Assembly (NCBI RefSeq): GCF_021462225.1
Contig: NC_061816.1
Location: 6,792,119-6,856,118, forward strand
DNA: 64,000 bases
Direction: 5' to 3'
Source of the DNA: Girardinichthys multiradiatus
Lineage: Eukaryota > Chordata > Actinopteri > Cyprinodontiformes > Goodeidae
Shown: piece by piece, positions 33,261 to 46,500 of the stretch
Layout: each line of letters starts with the position of its first letter
Numbering within the stretch: the first letter of the stretch is position 1
Position numbers and translations under genes: made by a program
The notes under the pieces: generated by a model
The model's database searches: none
Told to the model about the DNA's origin: nothing
What the model saw: only the letters and a program-made list of their open reading frames with translations

Positions 33261-35084
33261 CAATAATCCATCTCGCGCCTCATTCTGTCATCATTTGTAC
33301 TCAAGACACTAAGATACCTGAACTGGTCCAATTGGAGCAGATTCCCATTCCGGTTCCTGAGGGAGCATTTCAGATCCTTCTAGATAAGAATTGTTGCATC
33401 AGGCATAAAGGAGTACCACCGATGGCTGCAAACATCTACAGCTCTCACATTGTTGATAATTTTAAATCAGTAGATCCATATCTCGTTTTCCTTCCTTAAA
33501 ATGTATGGTAAAACCACACATTGATGCAGCATTGCTATTTTACAATCAAGCAGTGGAAAGGTTTTGGCAGAAAATTTTTTAATTTGTTTCCTAAACCATC
33601 AGCTGAGGCTGTTTTTGTCCTATAGGAGTGCTTCAAAAATACAGACCACACCCACAAGTTGCCCCTATAGCGGGAAACTATCAACCACCAACCAACATGA
33701 AACGAAAATAATTCTTTAAAATCTTGAGAAACAAAATTTTACAACTATTTACCTCTTTAGAGGGGGAAGCGCAGGAAGACTGGGGGTGCAACTGCATCTT
33801 TAGACCAATTTCTGGCCTAATTAAAGTACCTTAAATCGTTAGCCATATGGGGCTCTGCCAACCCCCGAGTTAGAGGATGCTCTCTGATAGTAAACGGACA
33901 AGAATTTGTGACTCCAATCGTCTCACATCAAAGCAGCAACTCGGGGAAGAAGAGGAAGAAAAGACCAAAACATTGCCCTAAACCTTTCCAAGTCCGGAAA
34001 AACTCTGTCGTGGGTGTCCCGAACCTCCAAGAGGAAATGCCCACGAAAAAGAAAGGAGATAGAGAGAAGGAGTTTTACTTCAGAGTACCACGGTGTCCTT
34101 TTTGGTTGGTGCAAATTAACTAACAGGTGGTAGCTAGGAGGTTTGGAAGTGCGGATCTGAGGATGGGGGTGGTTGGCCAAGAGGTAGAGCCCAGACTGCA
34201 GCATCTCCAGCCCTGTGATCTGACTCCAAGCTGGCAGCATCGCTATCAACAACGGAGACTGCAGATGTTGCCGGGTTCCCCCCCATCTCCTCCGCGGTGG
34301 CTCTGAGCTTTTTTAACCCCCGGTTACAGGATGCCGCATGCGTTTGTGTGTGTGCTGAGTGGGAGGTCCTGTGAGCAAATCCTGATCAAGGCCTCTGACT
34401 GTGGGACAAGCTATGTCAGGGCTCATTTCTGTGTAGTGTCTGCTCCTTACTTGTTTGTTTGGTGCCGTTTGCTGGCATCTTTCACTACTCAACATTTCTT
34501 TCTCTTTGTAGCTATGTTTCAAACACACCATTGTTCCTGTCTTGTGTTTAAGTGTTTCTGCACCTAACAAGGTGTGCACAGATCACTCACCGGCTCTACC
34601 TTTGATGTATTTATAAAGGAAAAACTATGAGATCACAACACACTGGTTTTAGTATTGTGTCACAAAAACACAACACAGAAAAAACTCAGAGATTTATACA
34701 GATTGGAAAGAAATAAATACTTTAAACCAATTATACAAATCCACAGAAACTCAGTGCAAATGGACTGTTCCTGTGTGTATCTTAGAGTAAAGATATTTGT
34801 TACAGAAATTAATATGTCTATATACAAAATGTTCACTCACTCTATTTTATGTGAAACTTCAAGACTTTTCTAGACTCAAATTTCTTGAGTTTTAATTCCT
34901 TCTAAGCCAATTTTAAAAGTATGAAAACAAAAGTTCTCTACAAATTCAGTGTAAGGTTGAGCATGAGCTACACTCTGAACCTGGAGAAACAAGAAGTAGG
35001 ATGGATGGATATATTAAACAGTTTATATACTGGAAGATTGGGCATACATTTACTAAACTACCTGTTAACATGCATCCACACAGA
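33261..35084. other. Unassigned; one lysine-rich short ORF
   Basis: No gene is recognised. A 71-codon + strand frame at 33,908-34,123 has a basic stretch GKKRKKRPKHCPK but no domain, no similarity I can name and no supporting context, so it is not called as a gene. The rest is mixed AT-rich sequence, with a short GGAT run near 35,000. Confidence 0.35.
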
Positions 35085-35535
35085 ATAAGGAGAGGTTCAT
35101 TTATTTCAATAATTACATTATATATGGATTGAATTAGAAAGAAATATGGCCGACACAACAATGGGGACGATGCCTTACATGAAAGATGTGCAGCAGACAA
35201 TCACTGACACCCTCCACATGGAGAGTAAGCCACAGAATGCTCATCCAAACATATTACTGATAGGTTTAGTGGAAGGAAAAAGTGTGCACAGAAATAAGCA
35301 CAGCCTTCAGTCATTTATGAAGCAAAGCTCATTCAAGGGTGCAACCTGAGCTTCCTGAACACCTCAGCAGAACTACAGGCTGTTCACCTCCATGCGCAAC
35401 ACCAACCCCGACCTAGTGCTGAGTGTAGATACTACAGTAACTAGACATACCTTTCAGAAGGCACACATTTCTGTGATATATTTACGCCATAATCAAACAT
35501 AGCAGAACAAAATATTTGAAATAAATAACTATGTG
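35085..35535 (+). mobile_element. Tc1/mariner family B, internally deleted copy
   Basis: It starts with the family leader GGTTCATTTATTTCAATAAT (about 35,094) and contains CCACATGGAGAGTAAGCCAC (about 35,213), matching the N-terminal segment at 31,292. It then jumps near 35,340 to the C-terminal region (TTCCTGAACACCTCAGCAGA, about 35,352) and the 3' UTR. The central transposase coding sequence is gone. Confidence 0.65.
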
Positions 35536-36989
35536 GGATAAATCTATGTATTATATAATTTTTATAAAAACTTTAACTTTAAATTATATCTTAATTAAGA
35601 AAATGCATACATTTAGACTGCACTGAGAACATAAGCCTTCCACAATTTAACGTTGTCTTCATCAATTCAATCTAATTTTCCCCTCAATAGATTGTTTACA
35701 AACATTTTAAATTCTTCACACTTTTGTTAAGAAGCAGTGTCATTTCATACATAAAACCACATTGATGTTGCCAGATATTGTGGGTTTTGGTTCCTATCTC
35801 CTACCTATTGCTAGTCACGTATATTTTTTAACCAATATTGACGCGCAAATAAAACAGAATAAAACTAATTATCAGCTATAGTTCTTTGATATACAAAACT
35901 GAAATATCAAAATTTAATTAAGCAGATTTGCTTGTATGTTCACATTAGATAAACCTAAAACTTTAATTAACCCATTCTTATAGTGGTCTGAATTAATTTC
36001 CTTTTTGCTTTTGCACATAAGAATGTGTGAGTGCATCTTTGATTCCTCCATCTATTCCCCCCTCCTCTTCCTCCTCTCTCTTTTCTCTCCTGTCTGTGTC
36101 TGCAAATGCTGAACAATTGGATGCACAGGTGGTCGGTCCACTTCTCCTCTTCCAAGTGTTAGATTTCATTACAAACAGTGTTGGAGGTGGGTCGAATCAG
36201 TGTGTGAGTGTGAGTGTGTGTTGCATGTGTGCGGTGGCGTTGGTGGGGGAGTCCTCTTGACATCTGTGGGCTTATTTGAATGGGCGGATGAGACACGAAT
36301 CCCTGCCGAGTTCCTACATGAAGCGGCCAGATTTTGACAGGGGACCGACTGAGAGAAGATCTTGAGATCTACCTAAAAAATATTCTTCAACTGATGCTTA
36401 CTTCTAGTACTTTTAGTACTTTGTTTTTCAATTTTTTCAAGACAACACAAGAAAAATGTTATTCAGTCATCAGTGACAGCATATATTCCATGTTAACAGA
36501 ATTTCTTTAAACTTATTTTACTCATCTGAATCATCTCACTGTCCAAATCAAACAACGAAGAATGGATTTTCTTATTTTCTGCCACATATTAGATACAGGC
36601 TCATGTCCTTAATCCTAAAACTCTTTAAAGATCTCACACCAAAGCTTAAACTCAAAACTGCTCTAAACCCTCCATTCCAACATTTTTTCTTGTGCTAGAA
36701 TACCAGCTACATGTTTTTTTTTTCCATTTTCATCTACAAGCACCACAAGTTTGCAAAAGATTCAGCTTTCTGCTGAATATTTCTGGGAATGATTTTGGAT
36801 TGAATGATTAAAACCGCAGAAACTATAAACCTTTTTGCCGTTGATAATGTGTGATGGTGCTGGATGGAAGACACCCAGGGGCTCATATGTAAACTGTGCA
36901 CACACACCAAAAATGCATGTAGAAAGGAGTCTAAACCACTGCTGTCTGCCTTTTATGCATTAGTTGTAATTATCACCTCCATCATTATT
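35536..36989. other. Unassigned AT-rich sequence
   Basis: No gene or repeat is recognised. A C/T-rich stretch of CCTCTTCCTCCTCTC type lies near 36,060-36,090 and GT-rich words near 36,200. Confidence 0.4.
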
Positions 36990-37345
36990 CTGCATTCTAG
37001 CTCAGTGGTTATGTGTTTACCTGTGTATCATAGTTGTAATCACTGACAGACATATTGCTGCTATTAACTCATAGTGTCCTTTTTCTTACTTATAGAAAGT
37101 ACCCCCAGTTCAGTGGTTATGTGTTTAGTTGTGTCTCTTTCCAAGCCATTACTATATTTAATATTTCTGTCCTGGATTCATCTACAGAAATATTGCAGCC
37201 ATTAACTCTGCCCACTCTTAACCATAGAAAGTACTCCTGGTTCGGTAGTTTTGTGTTTAGCTATATCTTTCCCCTGGTTGGAGTCATTGACTGAGCTATT
37301 GCTGCCAATAATTCTGTGTTTTTCTTACCCCTAGAAAGTACACCA
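36990..37345 (+). mobile_element. LINE 3'-UTR family D, copy 3, with internal tandem units
   Basis: Units beginning AGAAAGTAC start at 37,094, 37,226 and 37,333 (spacings 132 and 107). A related phrase, TCAGTGGTTATGTGTTTA, occurs at 37,002 and 37,110, with a diverged form at 37,242. The same AGAAAGTACTCCTGG phrase is in copy 2 near 31,801. I read this as an internally repeated section of the family D 3' UTR. An independent degenerate minisatellite is the alternative. Confidence 0.5.
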
Positions 37346-38879
37346 TGTTTTTTTAAGATCACAGTCACTAAGACTGTTTACATGAGGATGGCCCAGACAA
37401 AATTAGACAAATATGCTGTGCAAATTTTTGCTATCACACATAAGGTCTTGGATTTCAACAATACCATTAAGCTAGACTTGTGGCATCCAGGAAATCTAAT
37501 AGAGAAGCCTAATATTAACCATTATATTTACTATTTCAGCACAAGATGCTCCCATTTGCCCTTTTTTGCCGGTGGACTGGGAATTGGAGTCATCTAGTGG
37601 CACAAACTGCAAATTACAAACAAAAGTTCTCCATTGCCATAGTTTGGTTGGCTGTTGGTTTGATTACATGACATAAAGATGAGGAAGGTTACTTGGGGCA
37701 TTGTTTATGGAAACCTGAGCATTTGTTTTGTGTAGCTAGACAGTAAAGAACTGTTTTACCTCAATGAAACAAGCAAAAACATATATCTTTTTACTATTCA
37801 TATGAGAAAACAGTAAATAATTCCCAAATGACACATTTTTTGAGACATTTTTCTGCCGCTTGTTCTTTGAAGACAAAGGTACGAGCTTCAGCCTGCTGCT
37901 CCTCTTTGGCTCCCAGTGAAACTGTTCCTGGCAGTCCTGTAAGCCTCCTTCCTGTTACGTGCCATTTGAAAGCATTATGAAATCTGCCATCTTGACTGCT
38001 TGAACCAAATAACAACAAGAGTGAATTGTGCGCCACCTGCTCTTCCACATTTAGGTGGTTTTAAATATGCAGGCGTAATGGCACGTATCCCCATCAATCT
38101 GATACAGCTCGAAGCCAAACGGCAAAAAGTGGGGGCAAAATGCTGGTTTTGCCTTCTCACACTAACATTTGTGAAATAAATAATTTAGTCCATTTTGTGT
38201 TGCTTAGAAGACATTTCATCAAGTTTATTCATATCAAGAGAAGCCCACTAAAATGCTTCAAACAGCTTTATGTAGCTCAAACCTCAGGTAGAGCATTGCT
38301 TGGCTTCACAGGGCTCAAGGCAACATGGCTGGTAAATTAATGAGAAAATAACTCAGGCTTTTGTGATTTCCCACCTCATGTTAAGGGAGGGTATATTTTT
38401 GTCAGTTGTTAATTACTGTCATATGGCTCAGCCACCTTTCTCCCTGAAAATGACTAGAGTACGGAGGGATGGTGGGTGGGAGGGCACGAAAATTAACTCG
38501 ACTCCGGGAGTGTGATCTTGTCATGTACCTGACACACAACGAAACATGTCTTACCCTGCTTTAGAGGAATCTCATTTATTTATGGTCTTTGCTGTGCTTT
38601 GGATGTATTTAATTTCAACAAGCTCATTGCTCACAGTTCCCACTAACATAAGGAAACGTGCAACAGTGCTACCTCATGTTGTACCTCCTCTAAGTCACAC
38701 AGACTAAAGAAACAGGATCCAGTGTCATTTAATTGTAAACTGTCCCATTCAATTCAACAGAGTGGGATTAAATCAAATCAAACTACATGCATGCCGATTT
38801 TAGCCAATTCAGTACATTCAAATGAATGTCAGTTTAATTCAATTACAAACTGTTGCAAAACGGAATTATCTAATAATTA
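37346..38879. other. Unassigned, no gene seen
   Basis: Mixed AT-rich DNA. The block from about 38,000 to 38,140 is non-repetitive and GC-balanced. No feature can be assigned. Confidence 0.35.
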
Positions 38880-39045
38880 TTGTTAGCACTGTTACCTTGC
38901 AGCAAGAAAGTCCTGGGTTTAAATCCCAGCCTGGGGTCTTTTTGCATATGGTTCCCATGTTCTGGCCATATTTGACCTCCCACAATCCAAACACATGACT
39001 ATTAGGTTAATCGGTTAATTGCCCCTAGGGTTGTCTGTGTGCATG
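38880..39045 (+). mobile_element. tRNA-derived SINE, partial
   Basis: TTAGCACTGTTACCTTGCAG followed by AAGTCCTGGGTTTAAATCCC has the layout of a tRNA-like head, with a B-box-like GGTTTAAATCC. It is followed by a body including CCTCCCACAATCCAAACACA and AGGTTAATCGGTTAATTGCC. This combination is a common teleost SINE body. The A-box start is lost and no 3' tail is clear, so it is a truncated copy and not a working tRNA gene. Confidence 0.65.
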
Positions 39046-41799
39046 GTCAAATTATAGGACACTGTAGATTTCTTAAAAGTTACGCTTTTATCAGAAGTCA
39101 GTATCTTAGCTGCAGTACACAGCTCTTTGAAGAAAACAACAGTTACTTCTCAAACTAACAGCAAGCTGGCTAATCAGACAGAGACCAGTTAAAAAACAGA
39201 TTGGTGACATCTTAAAACATCTAAAAATATAAAAATGTCTAAGTAGTTTGTTAAAACGCCTTGTTAAAGATATATTTAAACTGTCTTATTTTCCCTTTAG
39301 ATGGTGAATCTGGTCAGACAGGCCTAAAGTTCTGTTTCAATCTTAAGCACAAGCATAATTCAAGAACTTTTAAAACCTTAAAACTCCCAGTTAAAAGAAG
39401 TTTTAGACAGAAATCAATAAATGATGTTTAGTAGATCTCAGCGTGTCCTAGGTTTTCAGAAACATTGATTGGTTCAAACCAAAGACCCAAGCTAACAGGA
39501 TAAACAGAATTAGGCCAGAATCAAGTAGATTTCTGCCATTTTAAAACCTTTATGACCGTTATGAAAATCCTATATTTTTATTTTTCTTAGTAGCTTCCTT
39601 TTTCTGTAGATGGTCAGACACACGTAACATGTTCTATTATGATTGCAAAGTTCATCATGCAAAATCCAAGAACTTTTCAAACCCTCTAATGTAGTTAAAT
39701 TAAAACAATTCTGCAAAGCAGAGTGGGCTACGATTCCTCCACAGGGATGTTAAAGACTCATTGCTATATATTGGCAACAGCTTTTTCATATAGTTCCAGG
39801 TTGGTTTGATAAAGCTTTTGACCCTAATAAATAAAACCAACAGAAAACTGATTTTTTATACACTCAGGTTATCTAGGGCTGAAAATCAGTTTGATGATCT
39901 GAAAATGGCAAAACAGAAGCAATCTGTAAGGCACTTTTACACAGCAATATACTAATCAGACTATAAAGTTTAGAGAATTTTTGAAGGATTTCCAGTAGGA
40001 TAGTACAGTTTGCCAGTTTCAGCTGTCCAAAATGGACGTTTAGTAAAAGATTTTTTTTTCTTGAGAAGACAATCAAAGAAATATCAGCCACATCTTGACA
40101 AAGATGATCACAACCAATTGTATTCAGTAAATGTAGCATCTGCACTATTTTACAGATACATATACAGCCATAAACTGGGATGAAAGTCATAGAAAGTCAC
40201 AGTGGTAATCCCAGATTCCCAGATCTGAAACAGTAGCCCATATTGTCAAAATTACCTTGTATACCACTCTGTGTGCAATTTTAGCCATTTGTAACTCAAA
40301 ACGGCTGTTAGGATTAAGGCCTTCATTGGCACTCAATAGGCGGTGAATGTCCACTTCACACATATTGGCTGTGTAAAGGACAGAAAGTTGCTTGGCGGCT
40401 GGCTGGGGATTGTTTCCATTTCCTGGTTGACTGCTTCAGTAGTCGCCACGGACGAGGGAGGGGTCATTACTAATTCCATCGCATTCTGCCACCCTCACAC
40501 CGTGGCCTGGAAAGGCTAACCTTTTCTCGCCCCTCCAAAATCAAATCAATAACACTTTGGCCACGAACTGGGAAACACTGTGTTGGCATTAATCACCTGC
40601 CCTTTCATGCTTGACTCTGCAGTTTCTTTTTTTACCCTGCGTGCTGTTGATGTTGTGAAGTATTAGCCTTTAAGTCTCACTTTATCTTGACAAAAACCAA
40701 AGAGATTAACAACAAAAGTGAACAAAAAATGAGAGAAAACCATAAATGCAGAAGAAGTGATAAGAAGCAACCTTTGCATGAGCATATAAGCAGCTGGACA
40801 ACTTTACATCCCACAGTTTTAATTGTTCCTTTCTGTTTTTCCTCCTGAGATTGCATGCACACCAATCATTTGAATCATCTGAATAGTCATTTTAGGGTCT
40901 AACGATCCCGTTTTAGAATCTTTTGAGAATCCACATCCTGACTCGACTCAAGTTAATTCACCCCACCGTTGGCTTGCTTCACACTCGTCAAGTGTTCCCT
41001 GTCCTTCCTGTGATTGCATTAGCAGGAGCCAGATATCAGCCTTGCAGTCCCATCCGCATAAATACTCCTCTTGAGGCTCTTGTGTAAGCACGTACAGGTG
41101 CAGCCACAGAGGCCCTCGCTAGCGTTGGCAGGAAACAGGTGTCTGGCTATTGATAGCGTCCTGATGAGGGTAGAAGAAGAGGAGTAGGGGAGGGGGGCAT
41201 GCTATGAAAATTAGGTGGGTTGTTGTGCGGTCCCCCCAGTACAGCAACTACTAATTGTTACCAACGCTTTAGAATATATTTTCGTGGCCGGATGCCAGAC
41301 GGTTGCGGTAGATGAGAGGAGGGGGAGAAGAGAAGAAAGAAAGTTGGTGTTTATAACAAGTTGTTGATTTCTGATGAAAAGTGACCCCAGGGATCCCTTT
41401 AACACCTGGGTAATAGAGAAATGAAATTATTAATAGACTCTAGATATGTGCAGGAACAGTAGGTGTATGTTTTCATGCTTTCTGCACAGTTTCAATGTGC
41501 AAATATCAGTTTGGTCCAAGTGTGACTTCCAGGAAAAGCAGAGTCTTTGTGTTTATTTGTGGTTTTAACTGCAAAAGGTTCAGGGAGACATCATAAACAC
41601 AACAAAAAACAAAAATGTGTAATTTAAACCAAAAGGAAAATATTTAGTTTTAAAACAAGCACATTGCTGTCTGTTAGATGCTACCTTTCCTGTTCACCTG
41701 AAGTATTTCTTCAAGAATAAGTCCTTTGAATGAGTACATTTTTATAGTTTTTAGTAAGCAACCGAGCCTAAAAGACAAACAGCCAACAATCTGGCAATC
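39046..41799. other. Unassigned 2.75 kb, no gene seen
   Basis: AT-rich from 39,046 to about 40,380. From about 40,380 to 41,300 it is GC-richer and non-repetitive (for example CCATCCGCATAAATACTCCT near 41,050) and could contain regulatory sequence. No reading frame with a recognisable domain is present. Confidence 0.35.
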
Positions 41800-42135
41800 T
41801 TTTATAGCCCTGTCAGCCACTCATCTCAAAACCAACCTGGGCCTATGTGAAAACGTAATTACCCTTCAACCTAATAACTGGTTGTGCCACCCTTGGCAGC
41901 AACAGCTGCGATCAAGTCTTTATGATTATTGGCAATAAGCCTTTAACATTGCTGTGGAGGAATTCTGGCCCACTCTGCTTGGCAGAATTGATGGTTTTAC
42001 CGGCATGAACGGCCTGTTTTAGGTCATACCACAGCTTCTCCCTTGAATTAAAGACTTGATTTTAACTAGGCCACTCCAAAACCGTCCTTTACTTTTTTTT
42101 AACCACTGAGATGTTGACCTGTTGGTGTGATTTAG
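41800..42135 (-). mobile_element. Tc1/mariner family C, transposase C-terminus
   Basis: Minus-strand translation around 41,960 down to 41,868 gives WARIPPQQC, a stop, then RLIANNHKDLIAAVAAKGG and TTSY with a stop codon. This is the C-terminal end of a Tc1 transposase, including the AAKGGTTSY terminus. The 3' flank on that strand (41,800-41,868) matches the family C terminal region. The part toward 42,130 corresponds to sequence around the catalytic glutamate but is frame-broken. Confidence 0.75.
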
Positions 42136-43504
42136 ATCATTGTCCTGTTACATAACCCAAGTCCAAGTTGGTTGGATGGATGGAAGGCTGGTTGGACAGA
42201 TTGACAGAGGGATGGTAGGACATACAGAAGATTTGTTTGAGCTACGGACAAACGGATGAACAAAATGTTTCCACCTCCACATTAATAAAAGTGTATGTTT
42301 CTGTCAGGGTAGCAGGTTAACTATAAAAGACTAGCTTGTGTTTGTAAATTTTTTAAAGATTCAACACTTCCTTTAAAATACAAGCTTTAAATTTTGCTAA
42401 AAAAATAAGTTTGGTGAATTTCAAACATATATGGAGCCATTCACAAAACAGACTCATATCATCACTCTTGTGTATTTTTTTGTCCAAGACCAAGTAGCTT
42501 TACCTTGAATGTGCTTTCTCTAACATATTTCTCTTTACAAGTGTATATTCAGCTTCCCAGTGTTGCACCACATCACAGAGCAGTGCCTCAAGTGGCAGAA
42601 AAGTAGCTTTGCACTCAGCAGAGAGGGAGGAAAGAAACCAGAAGCGACATGAAATCGATCCCGAAAACACCTTGATCTTCCAATTAGATCCGCTCAGTGG
42701 CTGCGGTGAGATGGTAACTGTGATAAGTGTAGGTTGGAGTAAGGCGGGGAGGAGGTGAAACCTACACAGGTACGTCTGTCACGGGTAATTACCTTCTCAG
42801 CGCCCTCGGCTCTCCAAGCTGCCAGTCGTCTGTCTGTCAGAGAGATCGGCTTACCTCTTGTCTGCGAGTGTGTTCGTGTGTGTGAACAAAGTGAATGTTT
42901 ATGAGTGAGCATTCAGAGAATGTGTGTCTCTGTCAGGATGAGTGTGTGTATGGCAACATGGAGATAATTTGTATAAGTGAGCATGTCTGCGGAGAAAACA
43001 GGAGAGCAGTGAGCGTGCATACAGGTGTGTTGACACGAGCTGCAAATGAGAATATGCAAAAGAAAGCTGTTTCTGTGTCTACATCTGTGTCGGGGGAGAG
43101 AGGAGGACTGAAACATTTAAAATTCTGACAGTTTAAAAAGAAATGGGCTCAAACATATGTGTCGAGGAGATGAGGGATTAATGAAATCATATAGAGGGAT
43201 TTCATTTAAAGGTATCAGAGTAAAAGGGTGGCAGAAAAAACACTTTTTTTACACTTGTGTTTGTCTATCAATTCAAATAAAATCTGTCACAATCTACATC
43301 TACAGCTTCAGCCAGTTTGCTCTTAATCCCATCAAACACTGACCCAAATTAGGGCAAGACTGCAGCTCCATCACTGGATTTAGCTACAAGTGGACCGCTT
43401 TAAGTACGACTGTTTGCACCTGAAATCTCTCCTCGAAATTCCGCATCAAAACAAAGAAAGAGGTTTTGCAGAGTTTTCTCATACTCGTCTATGAACACCT
43501 CAAG
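42136..43504. other. Unassigned; short GGAT/GGTT words near 42,170
   Basis: GTTGGATGGATGGAAGG (near 42,171) is a short simple-sequence remnant. GT-rich words lie near 42,870-42,900. No gene is recognised. Confidence 0.35.
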
Positions 43505-43590
43505 GGGATACAGATGCCTGTGCCACCTCTACTGACTCCTCTCGATGTGGAGGAGTAGCCGCTCTATTCTGAGCTCCTCTCACTCAAAGG
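43505..43590 (-). mobile_element. RTE/Rex3-type LINE, short fragment
   Basis: The + strand phrase ACTCCTCTCGATGTGGAGGA followed by GTAGCCGCTCTATTCTGAGC is the complement of the LINE segment encoding EPLLL-IERSQ. The same region is recognisable at 1,867-2,095 and 63,045-63,390. Only about 85 bases remain. Confidence 0.6.
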
Positions 43591-46500
43591 CTTAATTGTC
43601 TAACCTGACAGACACAATTTAAGATAAAGGATCATTAAATGATTTATGACTTCGTTCAATCCAACACACCTGAAGATTTTCCAAAATTCTAAAATACCAG
43701 ACATCTTAAAGGCAGTAATCAGCTATTTCACCCTAGTGATCATAAGTTTGGAGCTGGCACTGTTTATTTCACTCCTTTGATTCGTCATGCTTTGCAAAAT
43801 TGGTCGTTTTGTACCTCATTTTTAAAAAAAGGTACAAAGCAGAGTTGTCTGCAACGAGGCGTTTTGTGCCAAACATGTCAAGTTTCTAACATACCTGCTT
43901 AAACAACTAAAGTGACTTTAGTCTTTCGACTGGGAAGTTAATAACAAATAAAACCTGTACAAACTCTGTAGTTTCATGTGCTCTTTGGAAAATGAACTCA
44001 GTGGCACCCATCCCTCATTTTGGAAGTTCATACCTTTGGGTTTAGTAGCGAAATTAATGAATGAGAGCTTGTTTTGTGCAGGAGAAAGAGCTCTAAAATG
44101 CAGAAAGATTAAGCAATATGGGTCTTTAAACTGGAAAATCACGTACAAACAAAAATCTGTCAAATGATACAACTTCCACAAGAAGTTCATTTGATTAGAG
44201 TCGACTGGTCCAAACAGGTATCACAATCAGTCAATAGAAAATATGGTGTATTATAAAGTTTTTCAGTAAATACTATAGAACTAAACTAAATGACACAGAA
44301 GATTTTGGATAGTTTTAAAACATTTGTCCTCATAACTTATGAAAATATTTGCCTACCGTAAGAGTAACACACTGATAGGCATAGAGAACAAACAAACAAA
44401 CAAACAGAAAATTCACCTACCTTCCTGTTAAATGAATCTCATTTTAGGAATGTTTATAGAAGGCATTTTTTAGCTGGGAGACATCCAGAAAAAAACCTCT
44501 ACTGCTTTAGGAAACTAACGTCTGTTCTATGGGTGGTCCTTCATCGTGTCCTGGGACAGTTTTCATTCAGGTTCCAGATAAAAGCAAATATGACCTGAGA
44601 GAAGCTGTCCAGTGCCATCCAAGGGTGATGGGATTGACCAGGGGAGATGTTTGAATGGTTCCCCTAATCGTCTCCTGGATCAGGTCTACCATCTTTGTTG
44701 CACTTGACCAATATTTACTGTAATGTGGATGCACACATTTCTTGAACAAGACTTTTTATGTTTCTTCTCCAATCTCTGGAAGTAAGAAGTTGGCTTTGTG
44801 CTGTATGGCCTTGTAAATGTGGTAGAAGTTATCAGAAAATGAAAATTTTCGCAACTATGAACCATAACAAATTCCCAAATATGTCTTATATTCCATGTTT
44901 ACTCTTTAAACCTTTTGACAGGAACAGAAACTTTGGCAGAAAGATTGCATGTGTCTGTAGGTGTGGATGGCGAGGAGAGAGACACCAGTGGTGTGAGAAG
45001 GACTGTAAGCGTGAAAATGCTCTGACTGAGACAGCTTGTACCTGGAGAGCGAAAAAAGCAAGAAAATCTGGGCGAGTGTGCCTGTTTGTAGCCTCCTCCT
45101 CTTAGATTTCCACTTACCTTTATCCAACAGCACAAAGAGCTCATTGAAAAGTGAAACAGTAGCTGTCCGACGGGAAGGATTGTTGTGCAAACAGGCAAGC
45201 ACAAAGGAGGTTGTGTTAAGAGGCGAGAGCAGGTAATAGAGCAGACATAATGGGAGCTAAGTACCTGTAATCCTCAGAGATATCACTCCAGACAAGAGGG
45301 GGACTGTGGGTATTTCCCTCAGGGTGGTGTAATTGGTCCCTCGCTAGGTTAGAGAGAGTGCGCACCGGGTGAGGGTGAGGTATCAGGTGTGAGAGGGGTG
45401 TCAGCTGCTCTGAGTGCCTTCTATTGATCCAGGAGACGGACTGTGTCCATGTGTCTAAGTAAATATGAAAGAAGAAAATTGAATATTCAGACTATATCTC
45501 TATGCGATTGTCTACATGACAAATGTCTGCTTATTCACACTTTGTTTTATGTAGTTCCTGACTGAGAAGACTGCACTCATGTTACCTTGATGGACGTAAT
45601 GAAACTTTGGTAGAATAGGCTGCAACTATGATGAACCCTGGTCTTTTTAATTAAATCAACGAAAAACTGTTTCTTGTCTTTTCGTCCGTCCATGTCCCTA
45701 TCGTCTGACTAACAGGTATGCAACAAAAGCAGGGATCAAACAGGGTAATTTCTACTTAAAGGTTGTGATATCTTACTCTTTGTGGCTTTTAAAACATTCG
45801 TCCAAGTGCTGCAGAAGCATGAGACAGAGGTACATGATTAAATTAGAGCTAAATGAAAAGATGTGTGCAACGCTTCCACATGCATGCCTTTTCCCCTGCA
45901 CATGTGCGTGTGCGTCCCATTTCTTCTGGATATCAGCTAATTGTGCATTTCACTTCTGCTCAAGTGACTCTTTCAAAGCAAAACCGATATGGAGAGCCTA
46001 AAGCGCCGAGAGCGACGTTGAGAAGACGAGGACGAGCAGACAGACATTGGAGGAGAAAATGTTTAAAAAACAAGAAAAAGCAGCAAAGATAAGAAACAGG
46101 AAAGACAGCTGCTCTTTTCCCTCTCATTTCATCCAGTTATTGGTTAACTCGGTGGAAAGAAAGTAAATGTTCAAGGGATTTCAGGTCAGCCTCTGACTCC
46201 CTGAAGGTAGATGTGCGCTCCACTTCAGGTCTAATTCAACTCTTGTGTAGTATTGATCGCGGCGGTGGCCACAAGGGAGCCCTCTGGTCTTTCTTCAGAC
46301 CAAGGTAGACAACGGTGAGAGAAAAATGTGCTGTAAAATGTTTCCCTTCCTCATGCTCTCCCCTGCTGACATCAAGTCTTCTTTACTTTTTCTTCCTCTA
46401 CCAGCTCCTGAGTGCATTTGTTTGTTTTCTGCCCCTTCAGGTTCTGCTGCAGAGTGATTGAACACCTTTGGAGACCAGCGGCGGGGGCCGCCGTTGGGTC

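Noticed and set aside
33908..34123. 71-codon lysine-rich frame (GKKRKKRPK)
   Set aside because: A basic stretch alone is not evidence. There is no match to a known family that I can name, and no context such as a promoter or adjacent exon.
38880..38935. tRNA gene
   Set aside because: The B-box-like GGTTTAAATCC is degenerate, the cloverleaf start is missing and a typical SINE body follows, so it is a SINE head.
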